NCBI GenBank assembly: GCA_930367215.1
Contig: OV884057.1
Location: forward strand, 111,191,284 to 111,255,283
Source of the DNA: Pollenia angustigena
Lineage: Eukaryota > Arthropoda > Insecta > Diptera > Polleniidae
Direction: 5' to 3'
DNA: 64,000 nucleotides
The translations under genes were made by a program, and so were the position numbers. This document shows, one piece after another, positions 21,846-33,025 of the stretch (positions are counted from its first letter, which is position 1; each line of letters starts with the position of its first letter). The notes below the pieces were generated by a model. That model had not been told where the DNA came from, made no database searches, and was given only the letters and a program-made list of their open reading frames with translations.

Positions 21846-24800
21846 GATAGGTTAGGTTAGGTTAAGAAGGGTTGTGCGCCCACAGGCACACCTCCACTCG
21901 GAGACCGAATACGATCCATTGTGATTCCCTTCAATGAAAATATGAAGTTAGAGAGATAGAGATAAGACGAAGTGAAGAAATAGAGAAAAGGAAGTAAGAT
22001 AAAGACAGAAAATTAGAAAGTAGGACCAATACCCCCCTTACAGTCCCCTCAACAGAAACAGCCGCGTTATTTCCCTGACAAACCCCAGTAGATCGGCCGG
22101 ATTACATCCAGCTATGCACCCCAGTTCGTCGTGAAACCTATCACCTAGCCACTTCAGTCTGAGACCCTGCATCCTAGGACAATGGCACAGTACATGCTCG
22201 ATCGTCTCTAGCTCCTCCGAATCCTCGCATAGCCTGCAGAAGTCCGGTATGGCGTTGTCCCATCTGCTCGCAAAAGCCCTGACAGGACAATGACCCGTCA
22301 AGAACCCTATAAGTGTTCCGAGACTACCCTTATCCAATCCCAGTAGAACCCTGGTTGCCCCCGCGTCCAATTTGGGCCATAGTGCCCTAGACACCCTGCA
22401 ATCCATTCTGCCCCTCCAGGATCGGTCAACGTCATCACGGAATTTCTCCCGTATCACCCCATAGTAATAGCATAGGGGTGGTTTCACCCCCCTGTCCCTT
22501 ACCACTAAGTCGAGACCCGAACCCTCTCTCGCGAGTTCGTCCGCCACCTCGTTTCCCTCAACCATGCAGTGTCCTGGTACCCAACACAGCCTCACGTTGA
22601 ATGCACCCATGAGTTCCCTAAGAGCGCTCCTACACCGCGCAACCAGGCATGATCGCACCGTATGGTTCTTCAATGCCCGAAGCGCCGCCTGACTATCGAC
22701 GTAAATTGTCACCTCAGATCCACCCACGATGTGATCCAGTATCACCTCCGTCGCCCTCCAGATCGCTAGGATCTCAGCCTGGAAGACACTGCACTCATCA
22801 GGGAGTCTGAATGACCTTTTTACCTCGGTGTCCGCGATATAAACACCGGCACCAGTGCCGGTTTCCATCTTGGATCCATCCGTAAATACTGCCCACCCCT
22901 CAAACAGTCCATTGGATCCACTCCAAATTTCCCTACCAGGGAACTCCACTGGTGGTGTTGCACCGAAGTCCAGGGTCATAGTCCTATGATCCGAAATTCC
23001 CTCGAGAATAATACCCTGATCAAGCAGACCCATTTCGTACAAAATTCTTGTGTGATCATCCCGCCTAGGTCTAACTAAAGAAGACTCGTAAAGTCTAAAT
23101 AGGTTCCTAGCTGCCACACTCCTCACATAATGCTCGATAGGGGATAGATATAGTAGGATGTCCAGCGCTGCCTGCGGAGTGCTTCTCCTTGCGCCTGTGA
23201 TGCCAAGAGATGCACTCCTTTGAACCTTGCTGAGCATCTTCCTATAGCTATCCACTCCCAACGCACCCCACCAAACAGTGCATCCATAGGTAAGTATAGG
23301 CCTAACGACCGATGTGTAAATCCAGTTTACCATATCAGGTCTAAGACCCCAGTTCTTACCAATGGAGTTCCTGCATGTGTAGTATGCATTGAGTCCCCTT
23401 CTCATCCTCTCCTGAGTATTTCTCTTCCAAGACAGTTTGCGGTCCAGAAAGTTACCCAAGTACTTTGCTCCGTCCGATAGAGGCAACTCGACGCCATCTA
23501 GCACTGGCCCCCTAAAACCCTCTATCCTATACCTTCTGGTGAATAGCACCAGCTCAGTCTTCGCAGGGTTAACACCCAGTCCCCTATCCTTTGCCCATGC
23601 CGAGAGTTCACCCAGCATCACCTGCATAATTTCCCCGATCGTGGATAGAAATTTTCCCCTGACCAGCAGAACTATGTCGTCCGCATAGGCAACAACTTTC
23701 CTGCCCATGGAATCAAATGACCTAAGGATCCCGTTAACCGCAAGTAACCACAGTAGAGGCGATAATACCCCCCCTTGTGGTGTCCCCCTGGTAACCTTCC
23801 TTCTTATCACATGTTCCCCCAGGCTCGAGTTTATAATCCTACTGCCAAGCATGCAGGTTATCCACTCCACCAGAAAGTCCTCAACTCCCAACTCCAACAA
23901 AGAATCCCTAATCGCCTCTATCCTAATGTTATTAAAGGCTCCCTCTATATCTAGAAACGCGGCGAGAGTATACTCCTTATGCCTCAGACCGTGCTCAATA
24001 CAACCCACCACCTCGTGTAACGCGCTCTCAACAGATTTACCCTTCAGGTAAGCATGTTGAGCGTTGCTAATAAGGCTGGTCTCAATATTACTCCTGAGAT
24101 AGAAATCTATCAGCCTCTCAAGAGTCTTCAACAAAAATGAAGACAGACTAATAGGTCTAAAATCCCCCGGTTTCGAGTGGCCCGCTTTACCGGCCTTGGG
24201 TATAAAAATCACCCTGACCTCTCTCCACCCCCTAGGCAGATACCTCCTACTGAGGCATTTCCTAAATATATATCCACCAGTAGAAATGATGCATCATCCG
24301 GGATGTTGCAAAGCATAGCCGGAAAAATACCGTCCGGACCCGGTGATTTATATGGGTCGAAAGTATTGACCGCCCACGCCAGCTTCTCCCTTGTGACCAT
24401 TTCATCGACGCGAGCGGAAGTATGATCAGATGTCACGGACATGACGTCCCACTGACCGTCTCCCATACCACCGGTTTCCCTGCACCCGGGAAAGTGCGTC
24501 TCCATGAGTAAGGTTAGGGTCTCAGAGCTAGACTCAGTCCATGAGCCGTCATTCCTTTGGATGTAACCCAGGGCCTTAGGGTCCTTAGATAAAATCCGTC
24601 GGAATCTTGACAGCTCGTTGACATTATCGATGGACGCACAAAATTGTCTCCACGATAGTCGTTTTGCTCTCTTCAGATCCGCCTTATACCTGTTGAACTG
24701 CACCCTGTGATTGTTCCAATCATCTGGTGCTCTTGTAAGCTTGGCCCTATTAAACAGTCTCCTCACCGTAGACCTTTGAACATGAAGTTCCCTGGTCCAC

Positions 24801-24885
24801 CATTTAGGCTGTTTTCGCCTACCCGGAAACGTGACCGGGCAGGACTGCTCATAGCGTTGGATAAGTTTGACATTACTATTAACGA
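21846..24885 (-). mobile_element. 5'-truncated non-LTR retrotransposon with RNase H (LOA/I-like)
   Basis: The minus strand carries a linker, reverse transcriptase, an RNase H domain and a C-terminal zinc-finger-like tail, with a GC-rich composition unlike its neighbours. The 3' end is a short run of TTAACC/CCTAACC repeats (GGTTAGGTTAGG on the + strand at about 21850) instead of poly(A). The 5' end stops abruptly at about 24885 within the endonuclease-RT linker. Presence of RNase H places it in the I/R1/LOA group of the Jockey superclade, and phrases such as SLSSFLLKTLERLIDFYLR suggest the LOA branch. Confidence 0.8.
22038..24885 (-). pseudogene. LOA/I-like RT-RNase H polyprotein, one frameshift
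   Basis: From about 24885 down: a linker (KWWTRELHVQR, KRAKRLSWRQFC), then NTFDPYKSPGPDGIFPAMLC, then a frameshift near 24270, then the uninterrupted 724-codon frame from 24212. That frame contains IPKAGKAGHSKPGDFRPISL, the motif-A-like AFLDIEGAFNNI, RGTPQGGVLSPLLW, the catalytic VVAYADDIVLLV (about 23680) and VNPAKTELVLF. RNase H follows as VFTDGSKMETGTGAGVYI (about 22880), VFQAEILAIW, YVDSQAAL and WVPGHCMVEGNEVADELAR. The tail holds CRLC...IEHVLCHCP, a CCHC-type knuckle. The polymerase and RNase H catalytic residues are all present. Loss of the endonuclease and the frameshift make this copy defective. Confidence 0.85.
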
Positions 24886-24994
24886 GTACACTGAAAGAAA
24901 TTGAAATCCAATAATTTCTTTATAACTATCTAACTTATGCGTTATTAAAATTCAACAATTCAAGCAATTCAAAATTCATTAGTTAACTACTTAA

Positions 24995-25214
24995 CTGAGC
25001 AACCTAAATAAGAGCGGAAGCGTTTTTTGTATGTCAAAACTTCTCATTTGCATACAATTTATACGAAACAAACCATTAGAATGCGAATTAGAAACCACCC
25101 GGCTGATAAATCTTATTTGACAGATCGCTATGTCGGTTTGTTTTATTGAAATTGTATTTAAATAAAATTTTCATGTTTAAAAAAACGCTTGCCGCTTTTG
25201 TTTAGGTTGTTCAG
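24995..25214. mobile_element. Harbinger-like MITE with TAA duplication
   Basis: The left end is CTGAGCAACCTAAATAAGAG, and the right end inverted is CTGAACAACCTAAACAAAAG. Similarity continues to GCGTTTTTT, about 33 bp. Both ends are flanked by TAA (24992-24994 and 25215-25217). A 3-bp TWA duplication fits PIF/Harbinger. At 220 bp it has no coding capacity. Confidence 0.7.
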
Positions 25215-25438
25215 TAATATAAAATGTAATAAAAATATAAAAATTAAAAAAACTGTTAAAAAAAATGTGTGTACAATGAAGATTGTACATCGAGAAAAGT
25301 TGAAATCGAAGGAAATTTTCAGTTCAATTATTTTAAGAATTGCCGTAGTTTTGTCATGATTTTTAGGGTAATTTTAATAAGTGGTACTCAAAGTATGACG
25401 TAAATAAAACGGAATATTTTTAAAAACCTTTAAAACAG

Positions 25439-25728
25439 GGGGTTACTGCGTATTTCGATTCGAAAGAATTAATTTCCTAGTACTGTGTATAACGATTTTC
25501 GCAATCGTTCGAAACGATGGCAGAGGTTGTATTTTTAAAAAATTTTAAATTTGATGAAAACTTTTTAATCGTAATAGAGAGGGGCTGTTAACAAAGGGAT
25601 TTTTTGTTTTTGATAAAGTATAAAAACCGTCAGTTTATTCGAAACAAACATTACCAAAATCGTAATACACAGTACAAATTGTTCGAATTCGTAAATGATT
25701 TCTTTCAAATCGAAATACGCAGTACCCC
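25439..25728. mobile_element. MITE with GGGG-TTACTGCGTATTTCGATT termini
   Basis: The left end GGGGTTACTGCGTATTTCGA pairs with the inverse of TCGAAATACGCAGTACCCC. Similarity extends about 70 bp inward to TACTGTGTATWACGATTTTCG. Flanks are CAG on the left and CTG on the right. A second copy is split around other insertions at 30181-30297 and 32614-32735. Confidence 0.65.
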
Positions 25729-25910
25729 CTGGATCGTTTTAAAAATTTCTTCGATATCAATTTCACTCGAATTCGATTTTCAGAACATGGTTTAATACTA
25801 TTTCCAAAATATTTTGGAGTCTGATTTTCTAGCTGGGCTGAATTTAGAAAATATCCAAACGTAAAAGTTGTCCCTGCAGCATATTTGGAATTAAGCTTTT
25901 GATCTTATAA

Positions 25911-26366
25911 TAAAGGTAATCACGATGGTCATTGTGCAAATTTGCAATGTGTAAATTTGCAGTGCATATTATGATTGATCGTGAGCATACCACTTTTATT
26001 TTTTGTGCAAATATGCTATTTTTCTAAAAATGTATTATGGCAACACTAAAAACTTATGGCAGCACTGTAAAAAATCTGCATTTGTTTACAATTATACACA
26101 AGTAAATTAAAATAAATTATTTCTTTTTAATTAATTTAAATTTAATTCTCTATTTTATATTAAAATCTGCGAAAATGTTTAATTTATTTGTTTGCAACTG
26201 AGCAAAAATGCACTACAAACGTTGCTCATGGTTTTTTAGTGCAATCGAAGTAAAAAGAGAAAATTGCAAATACGTACATTTTGTTGTTGTGTTGTGCAAA
26301 TGTGTGTATTTTTGCACGCATTTTCATCGTTTGCACACTTTGCACTACCCATCGTGATTTCCCTTA
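25911..26366. mobile_element. MITE with AATCACGATGG termini, copy 1
   Basis: The left end is AAGGTAATCACGATGG. The right end is CCATCGTGATTTCCCTTA, its inverse apart from two bases. The interior is rich in TTTGCAA/TTGCACA words. It is almost the same as the copy at 38692-39159, which fixes both boundaries. Confidence 0.75.
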
Positions 26367-28274
26367 ATATTAAATTATTTCACAAAATTTACTCTAGTTT
26401 CTTTAAAAAATATATACTTATTCGCCTTAAATATGTCAGATATCCTGAAATTTTTAATGATTTCTATTAGTACCTTAAAATGTGAAAAGTATAGAAACTA
26501 AAATGTAAATAAAAGTATTAAGAGTAGAACTAAAATGTTTAAATAATTCAACTACGATAAGCGAATTCAAACTAGACTAATATCAGTTGTATTTTTCGCA
26601 TTATGTATTTAATAACTTTTGTTTGTAATTTTCTTACAAAAAAATAATATGTACAACTATACACATGTATTAAAATAAGAAATACGCCATAGTACCGTAT
26701 GAAAATTTGCTTAAATTTGGCCTAAAATGGCAACATAACTGCAAATTCATTATGTATGTTAACTAAATTGAACAAAAGTTAATTCCGTTTTCGTCATTTA
26801 TGAAAATGTGTCAAAAATTTTGAAAAATCACAATAAAACGTAACCATATGCATTGTAAAGGGGACAAATTTTTACTTGTTTTTGCTATTTTTAATTTGTA
26901 GACTTGTAAAGCACACACATTTAGCAGTACATACTTAAAATTGCATAGAAAATTAAGAATAAACTAGACAATACTCCATTGAGGCGTATAATGACATTAA
27001 TTGCATGTTACGATTTCAATGTACGTCTCATTGGAAATTTGCATACAAAGAAATGGTGCCATCCCAATTATATAAAAACATACATACTCGTACTTACATA
27101 TACACACATACAATATATTTGCATAATCAATACATACATATTTTGTTTGTATATTTTAAAAAGCTAATTTTAAAAAATTTATTTACATTTATATAATACG
27201 GAGAGACCTTTAAAGAAACGTGTGCCTTTATTAACAAGTGCTTCGATTATTTAATTCCAATTCAGTTTCAATTAAATAAAATTTGTTAAACATACATACA
27301 TACATACTAAACATAAAAAAATAAATGTAAATTTAATGCATTTTTGTTTTTAAAATTTATCAATGTTCATATAAAATAGCTGTTACATAATCACGCCTAT
27401 CCTGAATAAAATTTCGCCCGAAATTTGTTTCCTTTTCCCTAAAAACGTATGGAAAAAGCAAAATTTCCAGGGAAAACCTGTTCACTTTTTATTCACGATA
27501 GTCGTGATTAATTACTTATCGTTAAAATTATTACAAAAGTTGTCTTGATTTCAAATTTAAAGTAATTGATTGATAACGATTACTTATAGTTTTGTCGGAT
27601 AATTAATTAGTTACGATTTCAGGTACTACAAAAATAATCACGATTATTTTAGAATATCGTTAAATAATCAAAAGTAATCCAAATATAATCAAACTATTAA
27701 AAAGATTATTTAGAAAATGATCGAAAATAGTTAGATAATTTAGGATAACATTTGATGATTTGTAATCGTAATAAATTAGTAATTTTAAATTCTTTCTTCA
27801 TAAATATCTTATCATAAGCTTTTTTTTTAAAGAATAACCTATTAATTACTAATCGTAATTTATATTATTTTAGCTGTGGTGTACATTATACAACGGATAA
27901 GCATATCGTTGATCTCATATAGAAAGGCCCTAACTCGATATTTTCGAAATTGAGCTTTTTAGTGATTCCAATAAATTTCACATAAATATGTTCACCTTGT
28001 CACAAACATTTAATGAAATAGTCAGGTACGTGATGGAAAACGATTTTGCGAACAAAACGATTTGAATTCGGTAATGTCGTCTTCAGTTTATAAATTAAAT
28101 TTATATTTATATCTTAATTGAACTGTACTTTGAACAAAAGTTAGAATATAATTCCAAAATGGATTTTCAAATCGGTCGAAAGGTATCACATCTGCTAAAA
28201 ACTCTTGATTTTCATCACATACTTGAGTATTAATAAAGCCGGTTTTACAAGCAATTTTACATTTTAATACATGT
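26367..28274. other. AT-rich stretch without recognised genes
   Basis: Microsatellite-like ACATACATAC tracts occur near 27060-27130 and 27292-27306. Between about 27480 and 27870 there is a degenerate block of AATCGTGATTA-like words in both orientations, which may be an old foldback. No exon was recognised. Confidence 0.4.
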
Positions 28275-29960
28275 ATGGGCATTTCCTGGGGTCACGAACG
28301 TACGTTCGTACGCTTTTGATGTACAAATAATATAGAAAACAAAACTTTTCCTAGCATTTTTTTCTATGTTAAGTGCAAAAAATGGATTTCATCGAGTTTA
28401 AGTTTTCATAATAAGAGTTATAAACGTGTGGTCACGAACGTACGCAAAATAGAAGTCAACTTAGGCTGACAGTAGTGAAATGTAAAAATCTGCGTAATGA
28501 AACGGAATTTTCAAAAGTGATTAATTTATTTTAAAAGTGTATTAATGTAGGTCTCCATCCAGTATTTACAAAATAAAATATCTCTCTTGGTTTTATTTTA
28601 ATTGCCTTATGTACCGGTCGCGAACGTGCGATGTTTTTTCCATATGTTTTTTTATTATTATCACGTGTGGTCACGAACGTACGCAAAATAGAAGTCAACT
28701 TAGGCTGACAGTAGTGAAATGTAAAAATCTGCGTAATGAAACGGAATTTTCAAAAGTGATTAATTTATTTTAAAAGTGTATTAATGTAGGTCTCCATCCA
28801 GTATTTACAAAATAAAATTCTCTCTTGGTTTTATTTTAATTGCCTTATGTACCGGTCGCGAACGTGCGATGTTTTTTCCATATGTTTTTTTATTATTATC
28901 ACGTGTGGTCACGAACGTACGCAAAATAGAAGTCAACTTAGGCTGACAGTAGTGAAATGTAAAAATCTGCGTAATGAAACGGAATTTTCAAAAGTGATTA
29001 ATTTATTTTAAAAGTGTATTAATGTAGGTCTCCATCCAGTATTTACAAAATAAAATATCTCTCTTGGTTTTATTTTAATTGCCTTATGTACCGGTCGCGA
29101 ACGTGCGATGTTTTTTCCATATGTTTTTTTATTATTATCACGTGTGGTCACGAACGTACGCAAAATAGAAGTCAACTTAGGCTGACAGTAGTGAAATGTA
29201 AAAATCTGCGTAATGAAACGGAATTTTCAAAAGTGATTAATTTATTTTAAAAGTGTATTAATGTAGGTCTCCATCCAGTATTTACAAAATAAAATATCTC
29301 TCTTGGTTTTATTTTAATTGCCTTATGTACCGGTCGCGAACGTGCGATGTTTTTTCCATATGTTTTTTTATTATTATCACGTGTGGTCACGAACGTACGC
29401 AAAATAGAAGTCAACTTAGGCTGACAGTAGTGAAATGTAAAAATCTGCGTAATGAAACGGAATTTTCAAAAGTGATTAATTTATTTTAAAAGTGTATTAA
29501 TGTAGGTCTCCATCCAGTATTTACAAAATAAAATATCTCTCTTGGTTTTTATTTAATTACCTTATGTATCGGTCGCGAACGTGCGATGTCTTTTCCATAT
29601 GTTTTTTATTATTATCACCATGCATTTTACCATATGTAAATGTGTTCAAATTTCCTTAACAAAAAAACTTAATACTCCTTTTACAATTGATTGTCATGGA
29701 GATATTATGAAGAAAGAGTGTAAACATAACATATTTTTTGCATGTAAAATAAGTATGTATATAGAAATGTCTTTAGAAGTAGAAAATACAGGAAATTATA
29801 AAATTTTCCAGTTTCCAGCCCAATTTCCTCAAGTAAAACAGCTCAGATATGCTAGGAAACCATTATTTTATAAGAACATAGACTTTTTTTCTAATATTAA
29901 ACAATAAAAGACGATGATAATGAACATTTTTTTTTTCATCCTGGTAGACCATTCTGGGAA
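28275..29960. mobile_element. TA-flanked TGGGCATTTCC element, copy A, with amplified interior
   Basis: The left end TATGGGCATTTCCTGGGG matches the intact copy at 30785-31567. The right portion matches that copy through CATCCTGGTAGACCATTCTG, but the right terminal repeat has been lost (GGGAAAATTTTG follows). Its interior unit is present five times in tandem, against once in the other two copies. Confidence 0.75.
28424..29617 (+). repeat. Tandem array, five units of ~239 bp
   Basis: Units begin with ACGTGTGGTCACGAACGTAC at 28424, 28663, 28901, 29140 and 29379, spaced 238 or 239 bp. Each contains TAGGCTGACAGTAGTG, CTCCATCCAGTATTTAC and GGTCGCGAACGTGCG. Units are nearly identical; unit 2 lacks two bases in the AAAATATCTC region, and unit 5 has a few changes at its right end. 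The very low divergence implies recent amplification or homogenisation. Confidence 0.95.
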
Positions 29961-30180
29961 AATTTTGTTTTTACTTTACAGGAGAAAGTTGCAATTGTGT
30001 GAGTTAGGGTCTTTGTACATGAGACCAACGATGTATACAGCAGATTTACATGTGTAAAATTATTTATTTACATTTTTTTAATATTATTAATTTTGTAATT
30101 GTACCAAGTAAAATACATATTTTAAATAAAGAATCAAAATTTTTTAACAGTAATTTTTCTTGCATTTTAAATCAATTGAG

Positions 30181-30297
30181 TGATTCGAAAGAAATTATTA
30201 ACGAATTCGAACAATTTGTACTGTGTATTACGATTTTCGTATCTAATATTTGTTTGGAATAAACGGACGTTATTTATACTTCATCGAAAACAAAAAA
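30181..30297. mobile_element. Left part of a split MITE (same family as 25439-25728)
   Basis: Reads GATTCGAAAGAAATTATTAA, then CGAACAATTTGTACTGTGTA and TTACGATTTTCG, which matches the right arm (inverted) of the 25439-25728 element. Its other half is at 32614-32735 in the inverse sense. The 2.3 kb between them was inserted later. Confidence 0.6.
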
Positions 30298-30784
30298 TCC
30301 CTTTGTCCCCTTTTAGACAGGCAAAGTTTACTTTGCAAAGTCTTGAGTTTATGGAAGGGAGGGGAAAAGAGAATAGCGGGGGAGTACGAACTTTGCTGTA
30401 CTCGCAAATTCCTTTTGTTTTTCGTTCGTAGTTTATTTCTGAACAGGGATGATAAAGTTGGTAGTACAATTGTACTTTTTTTACTACTATTAGCAGTGCA
30501 AAAGTAATATAGTACTCCAGTGCAAATTTAGTACAATTTAAAAATTGCAAACGCTTTTTCGCCTTTATGTTAATACTATATCGAATTTAATTCAAACAAA
30601 TTATTGCTACAGTGTTATGAATCTTGTTGCTATAGTTTAAAATAAAAAAAAATTAAATATGTATAGAAATATGTTACAAAACTAATTAAATACACCAACC
30701 GAACTTTCATCTTCTTTAAAAATAATAATTTTATGTTCCTTACTATACCTGATTGTTGTAATTTTTTAATTAAATATTTTATAT

Positions 30785-31567
30785 ATGGGCATTTCCTGGG
30801 GTCACTAACGTACGTTCGCACGCTTTTGATTTACAAATAATATAGAAAACAAAACTATTCCAATAATTTTTTTTTTGGCGATTCGATAGCATTTGGGTAG
30901 CTCTAAGTTTAGTGCAAAAGATGGATTTCATCGAGTTTAAATTTTTTATAATGATACATAGTTATAAACATGTGGTCACGAACGTACGCAAAATAGAAGT
31001 CAACTTTGGCTGACAGTACTGAAATGTAAAAATCTGCGTAATGAAACGGAATATTCAAAAGTGATTAATTTATTTTAAGAGTGTATTAATGTAGGTTTCC
31101 ATCCAGTATTTACAAAATAAAATATTTCTCTTGTTTTTTGTTTAATTGGCTTATGTACCGGACGCGAACGTACGGGTCGCGAACGTATGATTTTTCCATA
31201 TGTTTTTTTATTATTATCACCATGCATTTTACCAAAAATATCTTCAAATTTCCTTATTAAAAATCTTTATACTCCTTTTACAATTGATTGTAATGGAGTG
31301 ATTACGAAGAAAGAGTGTATATATAACATATATTTTGCATGTAAAATAAGTATATAAAAATGTCTATAGAAGTAGCTTAAATACTTAGAAAATATAAAAT
31401 GTTCCAGTTTTCAGGGTAATTTCCTCAAGTTAAATAGCTGAGATATGCTATGAAACCATTCTTTTATAAAAACATAGACTTTTTTTTATAATAATAAACA
31501 ATAAAAGAGGATCATAATCAACATTTTATTTTTTCATCCTGGTAGACCATTCTGAGGAAATGCCCAT
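30785..31567. mobile_element. TA-flanked TGGGCATTTCC element, copy B (complete)
   Basis: Begins ATGGGCATTTCCT and ends AGGAAATGCCCAT, a 13-bp perfect TIR. TA precedes TGGGC and TA follows GCCCA, which suggests TA target duplication and a Tc1/mariner relation. It contains a single ~239-bp unit (from about 30970) with the GTCACGAACGTACG motif. It encodes nothing intact. It is the reference for the amplified copy at 28275 and the disrupted copy at 53223. Confidence 0.8.
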
Positions 31568-31752
31568 ATAAGTTTTTTCCTTTAAGTTTTCTTTTAAATA
31601 TGGCAACATTTGTATTTTTATCGATGGTGGAACATATAATACACTTTAACCAGTAAGTAAATCATACGTGTTAAAATTATGAAAACATTCCTTGCACCAT
31701 AGATATCTATCTATACACAGCTAGATACTTTTAGTAGAAATTACGGGCATTA

Positions 31753-32028
31753 CTACCCAGTAAAAACTTCGCCTACTTTTTTCAAATGAATAGCTTCTTT
31801 CACTAATTATTTAGTAGCTTTCTTCTATAAAACTACTATAATTACTTCTATAACTACTTATTTTAAAGATGTATGTAGGAAAAAAATAATGACTTACAAA
31901 AAAATGCATTTATTTTGGGACATCCCTTGTAAAATTCATTGGTTCTTTCAGAAGAATTCGAAGTAGTATTTTAACATTTTCCTGATTACTTAACACATTA
32001 TTTTGCAGGCGAAGTTTTTACTGGGTAG
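31753..32028. mobile_element. MITE with CTACCCAGTAAAAACTTCGCC termini
   Basis: The left terminus CTACCCAGTAAAAACTTCGC is matched by the inverse of GCGAAGTTTTTACTGGGTAG on the right, a 20-bp perfect TIR. It is 276 bp long and non-coding. It lies within the hAT element at 30444-32312. Confidence 0.75.
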
Positions 32029-32471
32029 GTAAAACATTTTTTTAGCCTGTTCCACTTTCAAATCTAAAAAAACAAGCTTAAGATTCTTCGTCTAAATTCC
32101 TTATTATTTACTTAATTTTCTTTTTGTTAATTGCCAAAGGTATATTTTAAATATAAATGTATAGCACAAGTGCATTTTAATGTAAATTCTTTGTTCTGCA
32201 AATAATAAAACTTGTAAAAAATATTTTTTTGGCATTAAGTACAATTAGCGTAAAAAATGTAAATTTTTTTCTTTATTAAGTACATTTAAAAAAATGCCAT
32301 TTATCAACCCTGTATCTGAAGTTGGCTGCAACAACGAATAAAAAAAAATTTGTCAAATTAAACTTTGTGTGTCTAAACACCAAACAAAGTTTAAAAGAGA
32401 ACTACACAAGACTTTGCAAAGTAAACTTTGCCTGTCTAAAAGGGGACTTTCTTAACAAGTTTTCTCTATTA

Positions 32472-32613
32472 GTCTGGGTTCACACTATGAAAGTTTTCTT
32501 TCAGAAAGTCTGAGTTTATAGATGAGAGGGGAAGAGATCATGCTTTTTTCTCTCCTCTCTCACCCATAAACTCAGACTTTTTGAAAGAAAACTTTCATAG
32601 TGTGATCCCAGAC
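32472..32613. repeat. Foldback MITE with ~47-bp arms
   Basis: The left arm GTCTGGGTTCACACTATGAA runs on into AAAGTTTTCTTTCAGAAAGT. The right arm is the inverse, ending TTCATAGTGTGATCCCAGAC, and the loop is a purine/pyrimidine stretch of about 45 bp. Immediately left (about 32405-32450) is TTTGCAAAGTAAACTTTGCC, which also occurs inverted at about 30315-30340. Confidence 0.75.
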
Positions 32614-32735
32614 TTACGAACAAAAAGTTTTCATCAAATTTTCCATTTTTTTTAAATACAACCTCTGCCATCTTTTCGGACGATTGCGAAAATCGTAATA
32701 CACAGTACAAATTGTTCGAACTTGTAAAGTACCCG
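32614..32735. mobile_element. Right part of the split MITE
   Basis: Contains AAATACAACCTCTGCCATC, GATTGCGAAAATCGTAATAC and CAGTACAAATTGTTCGAA, the inverse of the left half at 30181-30297 and matching 25500-25680. Confidence 0.6.
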
Positions 32736-32859
32736 AGTTTTGGTATTGAGAACGCTGCTATTTCCGTATTTAAGCTATGGTGGGATATGTAATTTTTAAT
32801 CGTTTTTACAATTAAATTCCAAAACATTTTAAAAATTATAAAAAAAACTTGAACAACAA

Positions 32860-32957
32860 TAAATTTCAGTGTTTATATCAAGAATAAAAATTGGGAATTA
32901 AGCACAAATAAAAAAATCTTTTAAATTAAAATTTTGTATTCCCAAAAAGTAATTTTT
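32860..32957. repeat. Dispersed repeat fragment (CAACAATAAATTTCAGTG)
   Basis: Matches 51288-51385: CAATAAATTTCAGTGTTT, AAAAATTGGGAATTAAGCAC and TTTTGTATTCCCAAAAA. The family also has relatives near 12290. Function and class are unknown; there are no visible terminal repeats. Confidence 0.5.
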
Positions 32958-33025
32958 GATAAACTTTTTTTCCGGTAAAATTAGCTTTCAAGTTTTTCTC
33001 TGTTAATATTTTCTACCTGTGTTAA

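Larger units (their letters stand above)
30444..32312. mobile_element. hAT-type element, 7/8 target duplication
   Basis: Ends are CAGGGATGATAAA and TTTATCAACCCTG, flanked by TTTCTGAA (30436-30443) and TATCTGAA (32313-32320), one mismatch in eight. Interior words such as GTACAATTGTAC recur near both ends. It contains the intact TGGGCATTTCC element (30785-31567) and a further MITE (31753-32028) as later insertions. No transposase frame is present. Confidence 0.7.

Noticed and set aside
21846..21870. TTAGG-like insect telomere repeat
   Set aside because: Only about three GGTTA units are present, at the 3' end of a non-LTR element. Flies lack TTAGG telomeres.
23220..24425. Plus-strand frames opposite the non-LTR element
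   Set aside because: They are antisense shadows of the GC-rich RT/RNase H coding region on the minus strand.
28424..29617. Regularly spaced repeats resembling a CRISPR array
   Set aside because: The unit is 239 bp with no variable spacers, there are no cas genes, and the host is a fly. It is a tandem amplification within a transposon.
29581..29907. 108-codon open frame
   Set aside because: It overlaps the transposon copy A, has no recognisable domain, and the matching region in copy B is interrupted by stops.
32472..32613. Hairpin as a microRNA precursor
   Set aside because: The stem is a perfect ~47-bp inverted repeat with a long loop, typical of a foldback MITE, with no sign of a conserved mature sequence.
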